NCBI RefSeq assembly: GCF_000379965.1
Contig: NZ_KB904334.1
Span: 89,147 to 153,146 of the forward strand
Reading direction: 5' to 3'
DNA from: Hoylesella nanceiensis DSM 19126 = JCM 15639
GTDB taxonomy: Bacteria; Bacteroidota; Bacteroidia; Bacteroidales; Bacteroidaceae
DNA: 64,000 nucleotides
The translations under genes and the position numbers were made by a program. The notes below the pieces were generated by a model. The model did no database searches. It had not been told where the DNA came from and saw only the letters and a list, made by a program, of their open reading frames with translations. This document shows, one piece after another, positions 8,061-17,815 of this stretch; position 1 is the first letter of the stretch; every line of letters begins with the position of its first letter.

Positions 8061-10100
8061 TTACCACAATTTTAAACGTTTGTTTTCAGGCAAGAAAAGC
8101 GCATCTCCTTCTTTAACTCCAAAGGCTTTATACCAAGCATTGATGTGAGGAAGAGCACCATTAACACGCCATTGACCAAGAGAATGAGGGTCGCTCTTTG
8201 TTCTACTGCGTATTTCTTTCTCTGTAATGTTACCTGCCCACACACCAGAATAAGCGATAAAGAAACGTTGTTCGGGTGTTAAGCCATCGATAATAGGTAG
8301 CTTTTCTTTCTTATTTACATTTTCGAAAGCAGCGAAAGCCACTTCAAGACCACCGTGATCGGCAAGGTTTTCGCCAAGAGTGAAGCGTCCGTTAGCATTC
8401 AAGTCGGGCAACACTTTGATGTTAGAGAAGAAGTTTGCATACTCAGTTGCACGTGCATCGAAGTTCTTTGCATCGTCTGCAGTCCACCAATCGCTCATGT
8501 TTCCGTTCTTATCATAGTGTCTTCCTTGATCATCAAAGCCGTGAGTCATCTCGTGACCAATCACTACTCCGATCGCACCATAGTTGAAAGCGTCGTCTGC
8601 TTTGGGGTCAAAGAAAGGTCTTTGAAGGATACCTGCAGGGAAACATATCTCGTTTGTGGTTGGATTATAGTATGCATTTACAGTTTGAGGAGTCATCAAC
8701 CACTCGTCTTTATCAACAGGTTTGCCAGCCTTTTCTTCTATTGTTTTGTTGTTCCAGTAGAGCACACATTGCATTACATTATCGTAATATGACTCTGATG
8801 GCTTAATGCTTAGACCCGACATGTCTTTCCATTTGTTAGGATAACCAATCTTAACATAGAACGAATTCAATTTATCTAAAGCCGCTTCTTTAGTCTTTGC
8901 GGTCATCCAATCTTGATCTTTAATGCGTTCAGCCAATGCAATTTGGAGGTTCTTCACCAACTCTTCCATACGAGTTTTAGATGAAGCGGGGAAGAAACGC
9001 TCGCAATATATACGTCCAAGAGCCTCTCCCATTACCGATTCTACTTGTGAAGTAGCACGCTTCCACAATGGGAAATTTTCTTTTTTACCACGCATTGTCT
9101 TGCCAAAGAAGTCGAAGTGTTCTGCTTCTACTGCGCTACTCAAATAACCTGTCGAGCTATTGATAACACTCCACTGCATATATGCTTTGCGATCTGCAAG
9201 GTTCCATGTTGTAACCAATTTGTTCAAGCCAGCGAAGAAGGCTGGTTGTCCGACAACAAGAGTTTGGAAATAAGCTGATTTTATACCTTCTGCATTGAGC
9301 AAAGCCTCAACAGGTAGGTTTGGATATTTAGCCTTAAACTGAGCAAAAGTCATCTTATTGTAGTTAGCTTCTACATCTCTTAGCTCGGTACTACTCTTTG
9401 AAAACTTAGCAAGAGCGGTTTCGAAACGAAGCACAGCCTCGCCTTTTGCCTTTGCTTGAGCAGCATTAAAGCCAAAAAGTTGGAACATTTTAATAAGATG
9501 TTTCTTGTAAGCTTCACGAATATCTACTGTTGCTTTGTCGGTATCAAGATAGTATTCCTTTTGTCCAAGGGTAAGTCCTCCTTGATAAAGATAAAGTATA
9601 TTCATCGAAGCATTGCGCTCATCGGCATTAAAACTTGCACCAAAAGGCACGCCAAAAGAGAACGCTGCATATTGCATTTGTAGCTTTATGAAGTCGGGAA
9701 CGCTCTTCAATGCATCAATTTTCTTTAACAATGGAGTTACAGGAGCAACACCTTCTTTATCTCTGCGTGTTGAGTCCATTGCCAATTTGTAGAAGTCGCT
9801 CAACTTTCTTTCAATGCTTCCTTCGGGATAAGTATTCTTAAGTAGGTCGCTCAAGATGCCATTGATACGCTTATTGTTATCTTCTTGAAGCTGATCGAAG
9901 CTACCATAACGAGAATAAGCAGCAGGCAATGGATTCTTTTTTTGCCATCCACCAGTTGCATATTGATAAAAATCGGTTGCAGGATTTGCAGTTAAATCCA
10001 TGTTAGTTAGGTCGATCCCAGATTCTAACTGCGTTTGTGCCATACCGACAACAGATGATGAAGCGATCATCATAGCTGCAATTAATCTTTTTGTTTTCAT
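8061..10100 (-). CDS. pepO: M13 family zinc metalloendopeptidase (PepO/neprilysin-like)
   Basis: Exported zinc endopeptidase of 679 residues that cleaves peptides outside the cytoplasm. It has a signal peptide (about residues 1-21, ending in GMAQ). The zinc site HEMTH lies near residues 514-518 and GENLADHGG near 575, which supplies the third zinc ligand (Glu). NAYYNPTTNEICFPAGILQ precedes the zinc site, as in neprilysins. The length is normal for the family. The gene stands alone with its own downstream terminator, and no clear promoter box was found. Related Prevotella and Porphyromonas enzymes process host peptides such as big endothelin; whether this one does is unknown. Confidence 0.95.
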   Translation of the reverse strand: MKTKRLIAAMMIASSSVVGMAQTQLESGIDLTNMDLTANPATDFYQYATGGWQKKNPLPAAYSRYGSFDQLQEDNNKRINGILSDLLKNTYPEGSIERKLSDFYKLAMDSTRRDKEGVAPVTPLLKKIDALKSVPDFIKLQMQYAAFSFGVPFGASFNADERNASMNILYLYQGGLTLGQKEYYLDTDKATVDIREAYKKHLIKMFQLFGFNAAQAKAKGEAVLRFETALAKFSKSSTELRDVEANYNKMTFAQFKAKYPNLPVEALLNAEGIKSAYFQTLVVGQPAFFAGLNKLVTTWNLADRKAYMQWSVINSSTGYLSSAVEAEHFDFFGKTMRGKKENFPLWKRATSQVESVMGEALGRIYCERFFPASSKTRMEELVKNLQIALAERIKDQDWMTAKTKEAALDKLNSFYVKIGYPNKWKDMSGLSIKPSESYYDNVMQCVLYWNNKTIEEKAGKPVDKDEWLMTPQTVNAYYNPTTNEICFPAGILQRPFFDPKADDAFNYGAIGVVIGHEMTHGFDDQGRHYDKNGNMSDWWTADDAKNFDARATEYANFFSNIKVLPDLNANGRFTLGENLADHGGLEVAFAAFENVNKKEKLPIIDGLTPEQRFFIAYSGVWAGNITEKEIRSRTKSDPHSLGQWRVNGALPHINAWYKAFGVKEGDALFLPENKRLKLW

Positions 10101-10221
10101 ACTTTTCTAATTTAATGAACCTGCCTTTGTGGGGCAATGTCGTATTGTTTTGTTTTTATTTTTCGGTATATTGAATAAGGAGTAAGCATATTTCTGCGAA
10201 TGAGATACCCACTCTTTCTGT

Positions 10222-12156
10222 CTAATCGATATTGATTTGCTCTTTTTCTTCAGACAACTCGAGCCATTTTTCGTTGGCTTTTTCGAGCTGAGCCGTGATG
10301 TTTGTATATTCGTTTATCAAGCCCATGTCTGACGCATGTTCGGGTTTTAAAAGTATTTCTTCGAGCTCTTTCACCCGTGTTTCGTATTTTTCTATATCTT
10401 TTTCGGTTTCTTTTATTGCCTTTTCGATTCGGTTTAACTGCTTTTGCAGCTCCTTTCTTTCTGCATAATTCAGTTTGTTTTCGGTCTTTTCAACAGGCTC
10501 GGGCTCGGGTGATGACACATTTTTACTGAGTTCGAGCATTGTTAGTGAATCGATTTTCTTCGATTGTAAGAAGTCGTAAATACCGCCTAAATGCTCTCTC
10601 ACCTTTCCTTCTCCAAACTCATAAACCTTCTCTACCAACCCATCGAGAAACTCTCTATCGTGCGAAACGATGATGGCTGTGCCGTCGAAGGCCTTTATTG
10701 CCTCTTTAAGAACTTCTTTTGAGACGAGGTCGAGGTGGTTAGTTGGCTCATCGAGTATCAGCAAATTCACTGGTTCGAGCAAAAGTTTAATCATTGCCAA
10801 ACGTGTTCTTTCTCCTCCACTAAGCACCTTTACTTTCTTATCAGACGCCTCACCGCCAAACATAAAGGCACCAAGAATGTCGTTAATGCGCAAGCGAATG
10901 TCGCCTTTTGCCACGTTGTCGATGGCTTCGAACACCGATAGCGATTCGTCTAAGAGCTGTGCTTGGTTCTGAGCAAAATAGCCTATTTGAACGTTATGAC
11001 CCACTTTCAGCTCGCCATCGAATGGTATTTCGTTCATAATACACTTCACCAATGTAGATTTTCCCTCTCCATTCTTACCCACGAAAGCTACTTTTTCGCC
11101 TCGTTTGATGGTGAGATTGACGTTACTAAAGACGGTATGTGCGCCATAATTCTTTTGCACTTCGTTGCAAATAACGGGATAGTCGCCACTGCGAAGGCAT
11201 GGGGGGAACTTTAAACGAAGGGCAGATGTGTCTACCTCATCTATCTCAATGGGTACGATCTTTTCGAGTTGTTTGATGCGACTCTGTACCTGTACGGCCT
11301 TAGTTGCTTTGTAGCGGAACTTCTCGATGAAGTCTTTTATGTCGGCAATCTCTTTCTGTTGGTTCTCATAAGCTCGCAACTGCTGCTCTCTTCGCTCTGC
11401 TCTTAACACGAGATATTCGTCGTATTTCACCTTATAGTCTACTGTTCTTCCACACGAAATCTCGAGGGTTCGATTGGTAACGTTATTGATAAACGCTCTA
11501 TCGTGGCTCACTAATACAAGTGCTTTGGCTGATTGCACGAGGAATTGTTCGAGCCATTGGATACTTTCTATATCGAGGTGGTTGGTGGGTTCGTCGAGTA
11601 ATAAGACGTCGGGGCGTTGCAATAAGATCTTTGCAAGCTCGATACGCATACGCCAACCACCACTAAATTCGGACGTGGGACGTTCGAAATCGGTCTTATT
11701 AAAGCCCAATCCAAGAAGTGTTCTTTCTAATTCTGCCTCGTAATTGTCTGCTCCGAGCAACATAAAACGATCGTGTTCGTGAGAGAATTTCTCTACTAAT
11801 TCCATGTAACTCTCACTCTCGTAGTCGGTTCTTTCTGCCAACTCACGCTCCATTTTGGTTACACGCTCTTTCTGTTTCAACACATCTGCAAAGGCCTTGC
11901 GGGTTTCTTCACGAAGAGTTGTGTCGTCGGTAAGATGCATCACCTGTGGAAGATAGCCAATGGTTGTGTCGTTTGGCACGGCAACAACACCTGCGTCGGG
12001 TTTCTGAATACCGCAAAGTATCTTCAACATTGTTGACTTTCCTGCTCCATTCTTTCCCACTAATGCAATTCGGTCTTTGTCATTCACAACGAAACTCACA
12101 TCTTGAAACAATGGCTTTGCGCTAAACTCAACCTTTAATCCTTCTACAGATATCAT
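10222..12156 (-). CDS. ABC-F family ATPase (ribosome-associated)
   Basis: Soluble protein of 644 residues with two ABC domains and no membrane domain, the ABC-F plan (Uup, EttA, YdiF). Walker A motifs are GKNGAGKS (residues 34-41) and GKNGEGKS in the second domain. The second signature is LSGGER and the first is the variant FSGGW. Both Walker B regions read LLLDEPTNHLD or LLILDEPTNHLD. A charged linker (about residues 245-290) separates the domains and a lysine/glutamate-rich coiled coil forms the last 80 residues, as in Uup-like members. ABC-F proteins act on the ribosomal E-site or in antibiotic protection; housekeeping is more likely here because the setting is non-mobile. Confidence 0.92.
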   Translation of the reverse strand: MISVEGLKVEFSAKPLFQDVSFVVNDKDRIALVGKNGAGKSTMLKILCGIQKPDAGVVAVPNDTTIGYLPQVMHLTDDTTLREETRKAFADVLKQKERVTKMERELAERTDYESESYMELVEKFSHEHDRFMLLGADNYEAELERTLLGLGFNKTDFERPTSEFSGGWRMRIELAKILLQRPDVLLLDEPTNHLDIESIQWLEQFLVQSAKALVLVSHDRAFINNVTNRTLEISCGRTVDYKVKYDEYLVLRAERREQQLRAYENQQKEIADIKDFIEKFRYKATKAVQVQSRIKQLEKIVPIEIDEVDTSALRLKFPPCLRSGDYPVICNEVQKNYGAHTVFSNVNLTIKRGEKVAFVGKNGEGKSTLVKCIMNEIPFDGELKVGHNVQIGYFAQNQAQLLDESLSVFEAIDNVAKGDIRLRINDILGAFMFGGEASDKKVKVLSGGERTRLAMIKLLLEPVNLLILDEPTNHLDLVSKEVLKEAIKAFDGTAIIVSHDREFLDGLVEKVYEFGEGKVREHLGGIYDFLQSKKIDSLTMLELSKNVSSPEPEPVEKTENKLNYAERKELQKQLNRIEKAIKETEKDIEKYETRVKELEEILLKPEHASDMGLINEYTNITAQLEKANEKWLELSEEKEQINID

Positions 12157-12194
12157 TCTTTTATTTACTATTTACGTATTATTGAAACTGCATA

Positions 12195-12202
12195 CAAAGT
12201 TA
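12195..12202 (-). promoter_or_regulatory. Promoter of the ABC-F gene
   Basis: TAACTTTG (-7) has a TTTG (-33) at 12222-12225, separated by 19 bp on the minus strand. Both boxes match the Bacteroidetes σABfr consensus. Confidence 0.75.
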
Positions 12203-12333
12203 GAAAGAAACATTCTAATCACAAAACAATAAGGCAAATAGATTACAATAAGTAAGACTTCGGGGATTATATATTTATTTTTTTAAGATTTGAAGATGAA
12301 CTTTGTTTTCATAGGGTGATGCGTGGGCGGTGC

Positions 12334-12421
12334 AAATGCTATGTTTTTGCTGGGTAAAAGCTATAGAATTGGAGGGTAAAAGCAATGCGATTGTAAGCTA
12401 AAAGCAGTGCTTTTTCTGTTA
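12334..12421. repeat. 22-bp x 4 intergenic element, copy 2
   Basis: Units start at 12334, 12356, 12378 and 12400, exactly 22 bp apart. Weaker in-phase units may continue at 12422, 12444 and 12466. The copy sits between the rplT terminator and the ABC-F promoter. The rest of the 12157-12722 gap shows nothing else. Confidence 0.9.
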
Positions 12422-12647
12422 GGGGAATAAGGGATTGAAAGAAAAGGGCAATTTACTTGTAATGACAAGGCTATGCGCCTGCCATGAAAGAGATTCTTTG
12501 TAGCTTTGTTATTATACTGAAAGTGTTTCGTAAAAGAGGTAAGGGTGGTTGTTGAGCAAGTAAAGTTTGCTATTTATAGATAGAAAAAGGTTAGGCAATA
12601 CCAATTAAAACATGCGGAAAGGCACATCGCTTTGGAGGGCATAAACA

Positions 12648-12679
12648 AAAAAGACACCTCATAAAATGAAGTGTCTTTT
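12648..12679 (-). terminator. Terminator of the thrS-infC-rpmI-rplT operon
   Basis: A hairpin (AAAAGACAC arm at 12648-12656, complement at 12671-12679) is followed by T residues on the minus strand, just after rplT. Confidence 0.8.
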
Positions 12680-12722
12680 ATTATTTTCTCGCTAACAATG
12701 TAACTTGAAAGCGTTAGTGTCT

Positions 12723-13067
12723 TTACTTAACTTTATCAACAATTGCTTTGAAAGCCTCTGGATTGTTAACCGCTAAGTCAGCAAGAACTTTACGATTAAT
12801 TTCGATTCCAGCTTTGTGTAAAGCACCCATTAGAGTTGAATAAGTCATATTCTCTAGACGAGCAGCAGCGTTGATACGTTGTATCCACAATGAACGGAAG
12901 TTACGTTTCTTGTTTCTACGGTCACGATAAGCATAAGTTAAACCTTTTTCCCAGGTGTTCTTTGCTACTGTCCAAACATTCTTTCTTGCACCAAAATAAC
13001 CTTTAGTAAGCTTTAAGATTCTAGTTCTTCTTGCTTTAGATGCAACATGATTTACTGATCTTGGCAT
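12723..13067 (-). CDS. rplT: 50S ribosomal protein L20
   Basis: A 114-residue 23S rRNA-binding protein needed early in large-subunit assembly. The sequence opens [29 protein letters not shown] and contains [26 protein letters not shown], which are diagnostic. Length is normal. It is the last gene of the thrS-infC-rpmI-rplT cluster, 37 nt after rpmI, and is followed by a terminator. In other bacteria L20 represses its own operon by binding the leader. No L20-binding leader was identified here. Confidence 0.98.
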   Translation of the reverse strand: MPRSVNHVASKARRTRILKLTKGYFGARKNVWTVAKNTWEKGLTYAYRDRRNKKRNFRSLWIQRINAAARLENMTYSTLMGALHKAGIEINRKVLADLAVNNPEAFKAIVDKVK

Positions 13068-13104
13068 AGTTTTCTTTCTTTAAATGTGATTACTAAAAAG
13101 TTAA

Positions 13105-13302
13105 TTAACGAAGACGTAACAAGTCTTTAACTTGCTTTATGTCTGAACTATCTACTACTGTTTGATGTGTAAGATTTCTCTTTTGCTTCTTAGTCTTCTT
13201 TGTTAAGATGTGACGATGATAAGCACGACGTCTTTTAATCTTACCTGTTCCGGTGAACTTAAATCTCTTTTTAGCTCCCGAGTTAGTTTTAACTTTTGGC
13301 AT
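13105..13302 (-). CDS. rpmI: 50S ribosomal protein L35
   Basis: A 65-residue basic protein of the large subunit. It starts [36 protein letters not shown], the standard L35 pattern, and has normal length. It lies between infC and rplT, as in most bacteria. The 80-nt gap to infC contains no clear promoter box, so it is probably transcribed from the infC or thrS promoter. Confidence 0.98.
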   Translation of the reverse strand: MPKVKTNSGAKKRFKFTGTGKIKRRRAYHRHILTKKTKKQKRNLTHQTVVDSSDIKQVKDLLRLR

Positions 13303-13382
13303 TTTTTTATTATTTAATGAATTAATATATTACAGTGGCAACGCATATACCGGGCGTTACGCACCTAGTTGTTTAATTTCTC

Positions 13383-14075
13383 TTATTCAGATTCTTCGCT
13401 TGCAAGTTTCTTTAGAGCGCTGTCTCCGCCTTTTGCGTTAGCGAATAAACCTCCATTTGTAGCGATTTCGTTTTCTTTTTGCTCTTTAGCTGCAGCATTT
13501 GCTTCAGCTTCTCGACGTTCACGATCCATCTTTTGTTGGCTCTTTTTCACTACTCCTGCTTTCTTAGGAGTGAGATATAAGAACATCTTTTTACCGTCTA
13601 ACTTTGGTAGTTGTTCTACTTTTGCATACTCTTCTAGGTCGTTTGCAAAGCGAAGTAACAACACTTCTCCTTGTTCTTTAAATAAGATTGAACGTCCACG
13701 GAAGAACACATAAGCACGAACTTTATTGCCTCCGTTAAGGAATTCCTTAGCATGTTTAAGCTTAAATTGATAATCGTGCTCGTCGGTTTGAGGTCCAAAG
13801 CGAATTTCTTTGATATCAACTTTAGCTTGTTTTTGCTTCATTTCCTTTTGATGTTTCTTCTGTTGATAAAGAAACTTTGAATAGTCTATGATGCGACAAA
13901 CTGGCGGTTGGGCATTAGGAGATATCTCAACAAGATCTACTCCCTGCTGTCTTGCAAGTTCTAACGCTTGACGTGTGGGCATAACTTCAGCGCCACCGTC
14001 GCTTACAATACGTACTTCCCTAGCGCGAATTTGCTCATTCACGCGGTACTGATTGGTCATTTTGTCATTCTTCAT
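13383..14075 (-). CDS. infC: Translation initiation factor IF-3
   Basis: Binds the 30S subunit, prevents premature 50S joining and checks start-codon pairing. The N-domain ([19 protein letters not shown]) and C-domain ([40 protein letters not shown]) are intact. The protein has 230 residues, about 50 more than E. coli IF-3, because of a charged Ala/Glu/Lys tail after about residue 170; such tails are common in Bacteroidetes. The start is an ordinary ATG at 14075, not the rare AUU of enterics, so the classical autoregulation by a poor start codon is unlikely. A second ATG five codons on (MTNQYRVNE) is possible. Confidence 0.97.
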   Translation of the reverse strand: MKNDKMTNQYRVNEQIRAREVRIVSDGGAEVMPTRQALELARQQGVDLVEISPNAQPPVCRIIDYSKFLYQQKKHQKEMKQKQAKVDIKEIRFGPQTDEHDYQFKLKHAKEFLNGGNKVRAYVFFRGRSILFKEQGEVLLLRFANDLEEYAKVEQLPKLDGKKMFLYLTPKKAGVVKKSQQKMDRERREAEANAAAKEQKENEIATNGGLFANAKGGDSALKKLASEESE

Positions 14076-14100
14076 TCAACTATTTTATAATGAGCGAGTG

Positions 14101-14108
14101 CAAAGTTA
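14101..14108 (-). promoter_or_regulatory. Internal promoter of infC-rpmI-rplT
   Basis: TAACTTTG has a TTTG -33 box at 14129-14132 (20-bp spacer) on the minus strand. This gives infC-rpmI-rplT its own promoter in addition to the one before thrS. Confidence 0.7.
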
Positions 14109-14160
14109 ACTCTTTTATTCTTATTGTCCAAATTTTTATATGGATATTATCATAAGAAAC

Positions 14161-14233
14161 ATAGATATCTCTTTGAGAATGAGTTCTTAGTAACTCTCCC
14201 CTTCTTTTATTATAATAAGGTAGAGATATGTAT
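14161..14233 (-). other. Nested inverted repeat between thrS and infC
   Basis: The outer arms are 12 bp (14161-14172 and 14222-14233, one mismatch), with an inner GAGTT/AACTC stem at 14181-14196. The element lies after the thrS stop and before the infC promoter. It may terminate or process thrS mRNA. No T-run follows. Confidence 0.45.
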
Positions 14234-14249
14234 GTTTCTTTACTTATTT

Positions 14250-16214
14250 TTAGTCTTGTGGGTGGATATTTGTTGCCTCTAACATTTCTGCAACCTCAGC
14301 ATTTACTCTGTCAACAAATTCTTGTTGAGTCATAGTCGCTTGTTCTCCACCACCTTGTTTACGCATAGAAACAAGACCTTCTGCAGATTCTTTTTCTCCA
14401 ACAATCACCATGTAAGGAACTCGTTTCAACTCGTTATCACGAATCTTTCTACCGATTTTCTCATTTCTATCGTCGATTGTTGCACGCACTCCGTTATTAT
14501 CAAAGAACCTAGCTACCTCACGAGCATAGTCGTTATACTTCTCAGATATAGGCAAGATAGCCACTTGATCTGGTGTTAACCATAGCGGGAAGTGACCTGC
14601 AGTGTGCTCAATTAATACCGCAGTGAAACGTTCTAATGAACCAAAAGGAGCACGGTGAATCATCACAGGAGTCTTCTTTTGATTATCTTCGTCGGTATAT
14701 TCGAGCTTGAAGCGTTGTGGAAGGTTGTAATCTACTTGGATTGTACCCAACTGCCAACGACGTCCAATAGCATCTTTAATCATAAAGTCTAGCTTAGGAC
14801 CATAGAAAGCAGCCTCTCCTAGTTCAGTTTTAGCTGTCAAACCCTTTTCTTTACAAGCGTCGATAATAGCTTGTTCTGCTTCGTGCCATGCCTCATCGCT
14901 TCCAATATACTTTTCTTTATTATTTGGATCACGTAGAGAAATCTGTGCTTCAAAGTTCTTAAAGTCGAATATTTTAAGCACTGCTTGAATGATATCCATT
15001 ACTCTTAAGAACTCATTCTTCACCTGATCAGGACGACAGAAGATGTGAGCATCGTCTTGAGTAAACGCTCTTACACGTGTTAAACCATGCAACTCACCAC
15101 TCTTTTCGTAACGATATACGTTTCCAAACTCAGAAATTCTCAAAGGAAGATCTTTGTAAGAACGTGGTTTCCATGCGAATACTTCACAGTGATGAGGGCA
15201 GTTCATTGGTTTAAGCATGTATTCTTCGCCTTCTTCTGGAGTTGTGATTGGGCGGAAAGCATCTTTACTATAGTGTGCATAGTGACCAGATGTTACATAT
15301 AAGTTCTTTCCTCCTAATACAGGACACATCACCTCTTGATATCCAAAACGTTTTTGGATCTTACGCAACATATCTTGAAGTCTCAAACGAAGTTCAGTTC
15401 CTTTAGGCAACCAAATAGGCATACCCTTACCCACTCTGTCTGAGAACATAAAGAGTTCCATCTCTTTTCCAATCTTCCTATGGTCTCTTTTCTTAGCCTC
15501 TTCGATCATTAAAAGATATTCATCGAGCATCTTTTTCTTTGGAAAAGTGATACCATAGATACGTGTCATTTGGTCTTTCTCTGCATCACCACGCCAGAAA
15601 GCACCTGCAACACTTGTTAGTTTGATGGCTTTAATAGCTCCTGTAGACATAAGGTGTGGACCTCTACACAAGTCGGTAAACGCACCTTGAGTGTATGTAG
15701 AGATTGTTCCGTCCTCTAAGTCTAAGTCGATATGTTCGCATTTATATTCTTGTCCGTCAGCTGCAAATTCTTTTAAAGCATCAGCCTTAGATATGTCTTT
15801 ACGCACGATTGGCTCGTTTTTCTTAGCCAATTCACGCATTTTATCTTCGATTTTTGGTAAGTCATTTTCGCTAATAGAAACGCCATCTTTTGTCATTACG
15901 TCATAGAAGAAACCGTTTTCAATAGCTGGACCGAATCCGAATTGAATACCAGGATAAAGCTCTTGCAATGCTTCTGCCAACAAGTGAGCCGATGAGTGCC
16001 AGAATGTTTTCTTGCCTTCAGGGTCATCGAACTTATAAAGCGCAATAGTAGCATCGCTGTTTATAGGCATATTTAACTCGGTTGTTTCGCCGTTAACCCC
16101 GCAAGATACAACGTCACGAGCGAGAGCTGGCGATATGCTCTCTGCGATTTGAAGACCAGTTACGCCTGCTTCGTATTCACGAACTGAGCCGTCTGGGAAT
16201 GTAATTTTAACCAT
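14250..16214 (-). CDS. thrS: Threonyl-tRNA synthetase
   Basis: Class II synthetase of 654 residues that charges tRNA-Thr and edits mischarged serine. Domains in order: TGS (residues about 1-65, [17 protein letters not shown]), editing domain with [11 protein letters not shown], catalytic core ([10 protein letters not shown]; zinc ligands in Cys-His-His arrangement) and anticodon-binding domain near the end ([21 protein letters not shown]). Length is standard. It heads the thrS-infC-rpmI-rplT cluster, with a -7 box at 16245-16252. No T-box or operator hairpin mimicking tRNA-Thr was recognised in the short leader. Confidence 0.98.
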   Translation of the reverse strand: MVKITFPDGSVREYEAGVTGLQIAESISPALARDVVSCGVNGETTELNMPINSDATIALYKFDDPEGKKTFWHSSAHLLAEALQELYPGIQFGFGPAIENGFFYDVMTKDGVSISENDLPKIEDKMRELAKKNEPIVRKDISKADALKEFAADGQEYKCEHIDLDLEDGTISTYTQGAFTDLCRGPHLMSTGAIKAIKLTSVAGAFWRGDAEKDQMTRIYGITFPKKKMLDEYLLMIEEAKKRDHRKIGKEMELFMFSDRVGKGMPIWLPKGTELRLRLQDMLRKIQKRFGYQEVMCPVLGGKNLYVTSGHYAHYSKDAFRPITTPEEGEEYMLKPMNCPHHCEVFAWKPRSYKDLPLRISEFGNVYRYEKSGELHGLTRVRAFTQDDAHIFCRPDQVKNEFLRVMDIIQAVLKIFDFKNFEAQISLRDPNNKEKYIGSDEAWHEAEQAIIDACKEKGLTAKTELGEAAFYGPKLDFMIKDAIGRRWQLGTIQVDYNLPQRFKLEYTDEDNQKKTPVMIHRAPFGSLERFTAVLIEHTAGHFPLWLTPDQVAILPISEKYNDYAREVARFFDNNGVRATIDDRNEKIGRKIRDNELKRVPYMVIVGEKESAEGLVSMRKQGGGEQATMTQQEFVDRVNAEVAEMLEATNIHPQD

Positions 16215-16244
16215 AACAAATTAGTTTTTATATTTTATTGAATG

Positions 16245-16252
16245 CAAAAGTA
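16245..16252 (-). promoter_or_regulatory. -7 box for thrS
   Basis: TACTTTTG on the minus strand fits TAnnTTTG and lies about 30 bp before the ATG at 16214. The rest of the 16215-16611 gap holds only the fabI terminator. Confidence 0.6.
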
Positions 16253-16526
16253 GTATATTCTTTTGATAAATCGTCATGTTTTTACACATTAATATATCGA
16301 TTTTTTCTATCAACCCACTCCCTTTTTCCGCACATTCTTCACTTTCCTACAAATTAAACCTAAAGGTACTACCCCCAAATGACCTATATAACTATATGAA
16401 AAAACAAAAAGAGAAACCCAAAACATAGGCATACCAAAGCCAAGAACGAAAACCTCACATTCTCTATTCTCCTTCTCTTAAACAAAGAAATCACGCTTAT
16501 ATGTTTCACTTTTCTACATTTACAAA

Positions 16527-16567
16527 AAATAAACTCCACTACAGAATAACCATAGTGGAGTTTATTT
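16527..16567 (-). terminator. Terminator of fabI
   Basis: A perfect 15-bp inverted repeat (16527-16541 and 16553-16567) with an 11-nt loop. A/T-rich tails on both sides make it usable on either strand. The fabI stop is 45 nt upstream. Confidence 0.85.
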
Positions 16568-16611
16568 TATGCTATTGATACCATTCAATAGACTTAAAAA
16601 AGAAGAGGTGA

Positions 16612-17469
16612 TTATCCATAAATCACTTTTCCGTTTTCGTCTTCGAATGGAGTTAAGTCTTTACTATATTGATTCATAGCACGCAAGCTCATACCCATGT
16701 TAGAGAAACCACCATCATGGAAGAGTGTTTGCATAGTAACTTTGCGAGTTAGGTCGCTGAATAGAGTTACACAATAGTCTGCACAATCATCAGCAGATGC
16801 GTTTCCTAATGGTGACATCTTATCTGCGAAGTCCATCATGTCGTCGATATCCTTAATACCTTTACCAGCTGTTGTTGGAGTTGGTGATTGAGAAATGGTA
16901 TTAATACGAACATTTTTCTCACGACCATATATATAACCAAAGCTTCTTCCAATGCTTTCTAACAAGCTTTTAGCATCTGCCATGTCGTTATAACCAAAGA
17001 ATGTACGATGAGAAGCTACATAAGTTAATGCAACAACCGAACCATATTCTGCAATTGCATCAAGCTTTTTAGCTGCTTGTAGCATCTTATGAAATGATAT
17101 AGCAGAGATATCAAGTGTTTTGTTGAGCCAATTATAATCTAAATCGTCATAAGTTCTACGTTTACGAACGTTAGGACTCATACCGATTGAGTGCAAAACG
17201 AAGTCTATTTTACCACCCAATAATTCTTGTGCTTTGGTAAAAACATTTTCTAGATCTTCAAAGTTTGTTGCATCTGCAGCAATTACTGGAGCGTTAAGTT
17301 TCTTAGCAAGCTCGTCTACTTCACCCATTCTAAGTGCCATTTCTGTATTACTTAGTGCTATGGTTGCTCCTTCTTCTACGCATCTTTCTGCTACTTTCCA
17401 TGCTATTGACATATCGTTCAATGCACCGAAAATAATTCCACGTTTACCTTTTAATAAATTGTATGCCAT
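16612..17469 (-). CDS. fabI: Enoyl-[acyl-carrier-protein] reductase (NADH)
   Basis: Last reductive step of fatty-acid elongation, reducing trans-2-enoyl-ACP with NADH. The nucleotide site reads GKRGIIFGALNDMSIA and the active-site Tyr-x6-Lys pair is YNDMADAK, both typical of FabI. With the start at 17469 (MAYNLLKGKRG) the protein has 285 residues. A longer reading from 17496 is rejected because its ATG overlaps the -7 promoter box. The gene is monocistronic with its own promoter and terminator. The product is slightly longer than E. coli FabI, with extra sequence in the region after RKRRTYDDLDYNW. Confidence 0.95.
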   Translation of the reverse strand: MAYNLLKGKRGIIFGALNDMSIAWKVAERCVEEGATIALSNTEMALRMGEVDELAKKLNAPVIAADATNFEDLENVFTKAQELLGGKIDFVLHSIGMSPNVRKRRTYDDLDYNWLNKTLDISAISFHKMLQAAKKLDAIAEYGSVVALTYVASHRTFFGYNDMADAKSLLESIGRSFGYIYGREKNVRINTISQSPTPTTAGKGIKDIDDMMDFADKMSPLGNASADDCADYCVTLFSDLTRKVTMQTLFHDGGFSNMGMSLRAMNQYSKDLTPFEDENGKVIYG

Positions 17470-17493
17470 ATTTTTGTATGATAAATAATGATG

Positions 17494-17501
17494 CAAAAGT
17501 A
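17494..17501 (-). promoter_or_regulatory. -7 box for fabI
   Basis: TACTTTTG on the minus strand fits TAnnTTTG and lies 25 bp upstream of the chosen ATG. The 17497-17815 gap holds this box, a terminator and possibly decayed 22-bp units around 17681-17746. Confidence 0.6.
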
Positions 17502-17751
17502 CTACTTTTATTGCTCACTCGCAAGAAAAATGTGCTAAAACGATATAACTCAGCCTCATTACCACTATCATTCCGATTGCATATCTCACTCATTATCAAG
17601 GCTAAAAGATTTTAATTTTAAGCATTATAGAGCTTAGTTTTACAAAATAGTAAACTCTTTTACATTAAACAAAGTGAGTTCAACAAATTATGGTTATTCC
17701 CTAAAAGCATGTAAGTCAATTTGCACTTACTACCCTTTTCAATTGCACTAA

Positions 17752-17793
17752 CAAAAAAGTTCTGCCCCAAAGTTTTCACTTTAAGAGCAGAAC
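17752..17793 (-). terminator. Terminator of the TonB receptor/DUF4374 pair
   Basis: A GTTCTGC/GCAGAAC stem (17759-17765 and 17787-17793) is followed on the minus strand by seven T (17752-17758). Confidence 0.8.
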
Positions 17794-17815
17794 CCATTCT
17801 GATTATTTTTTAAGA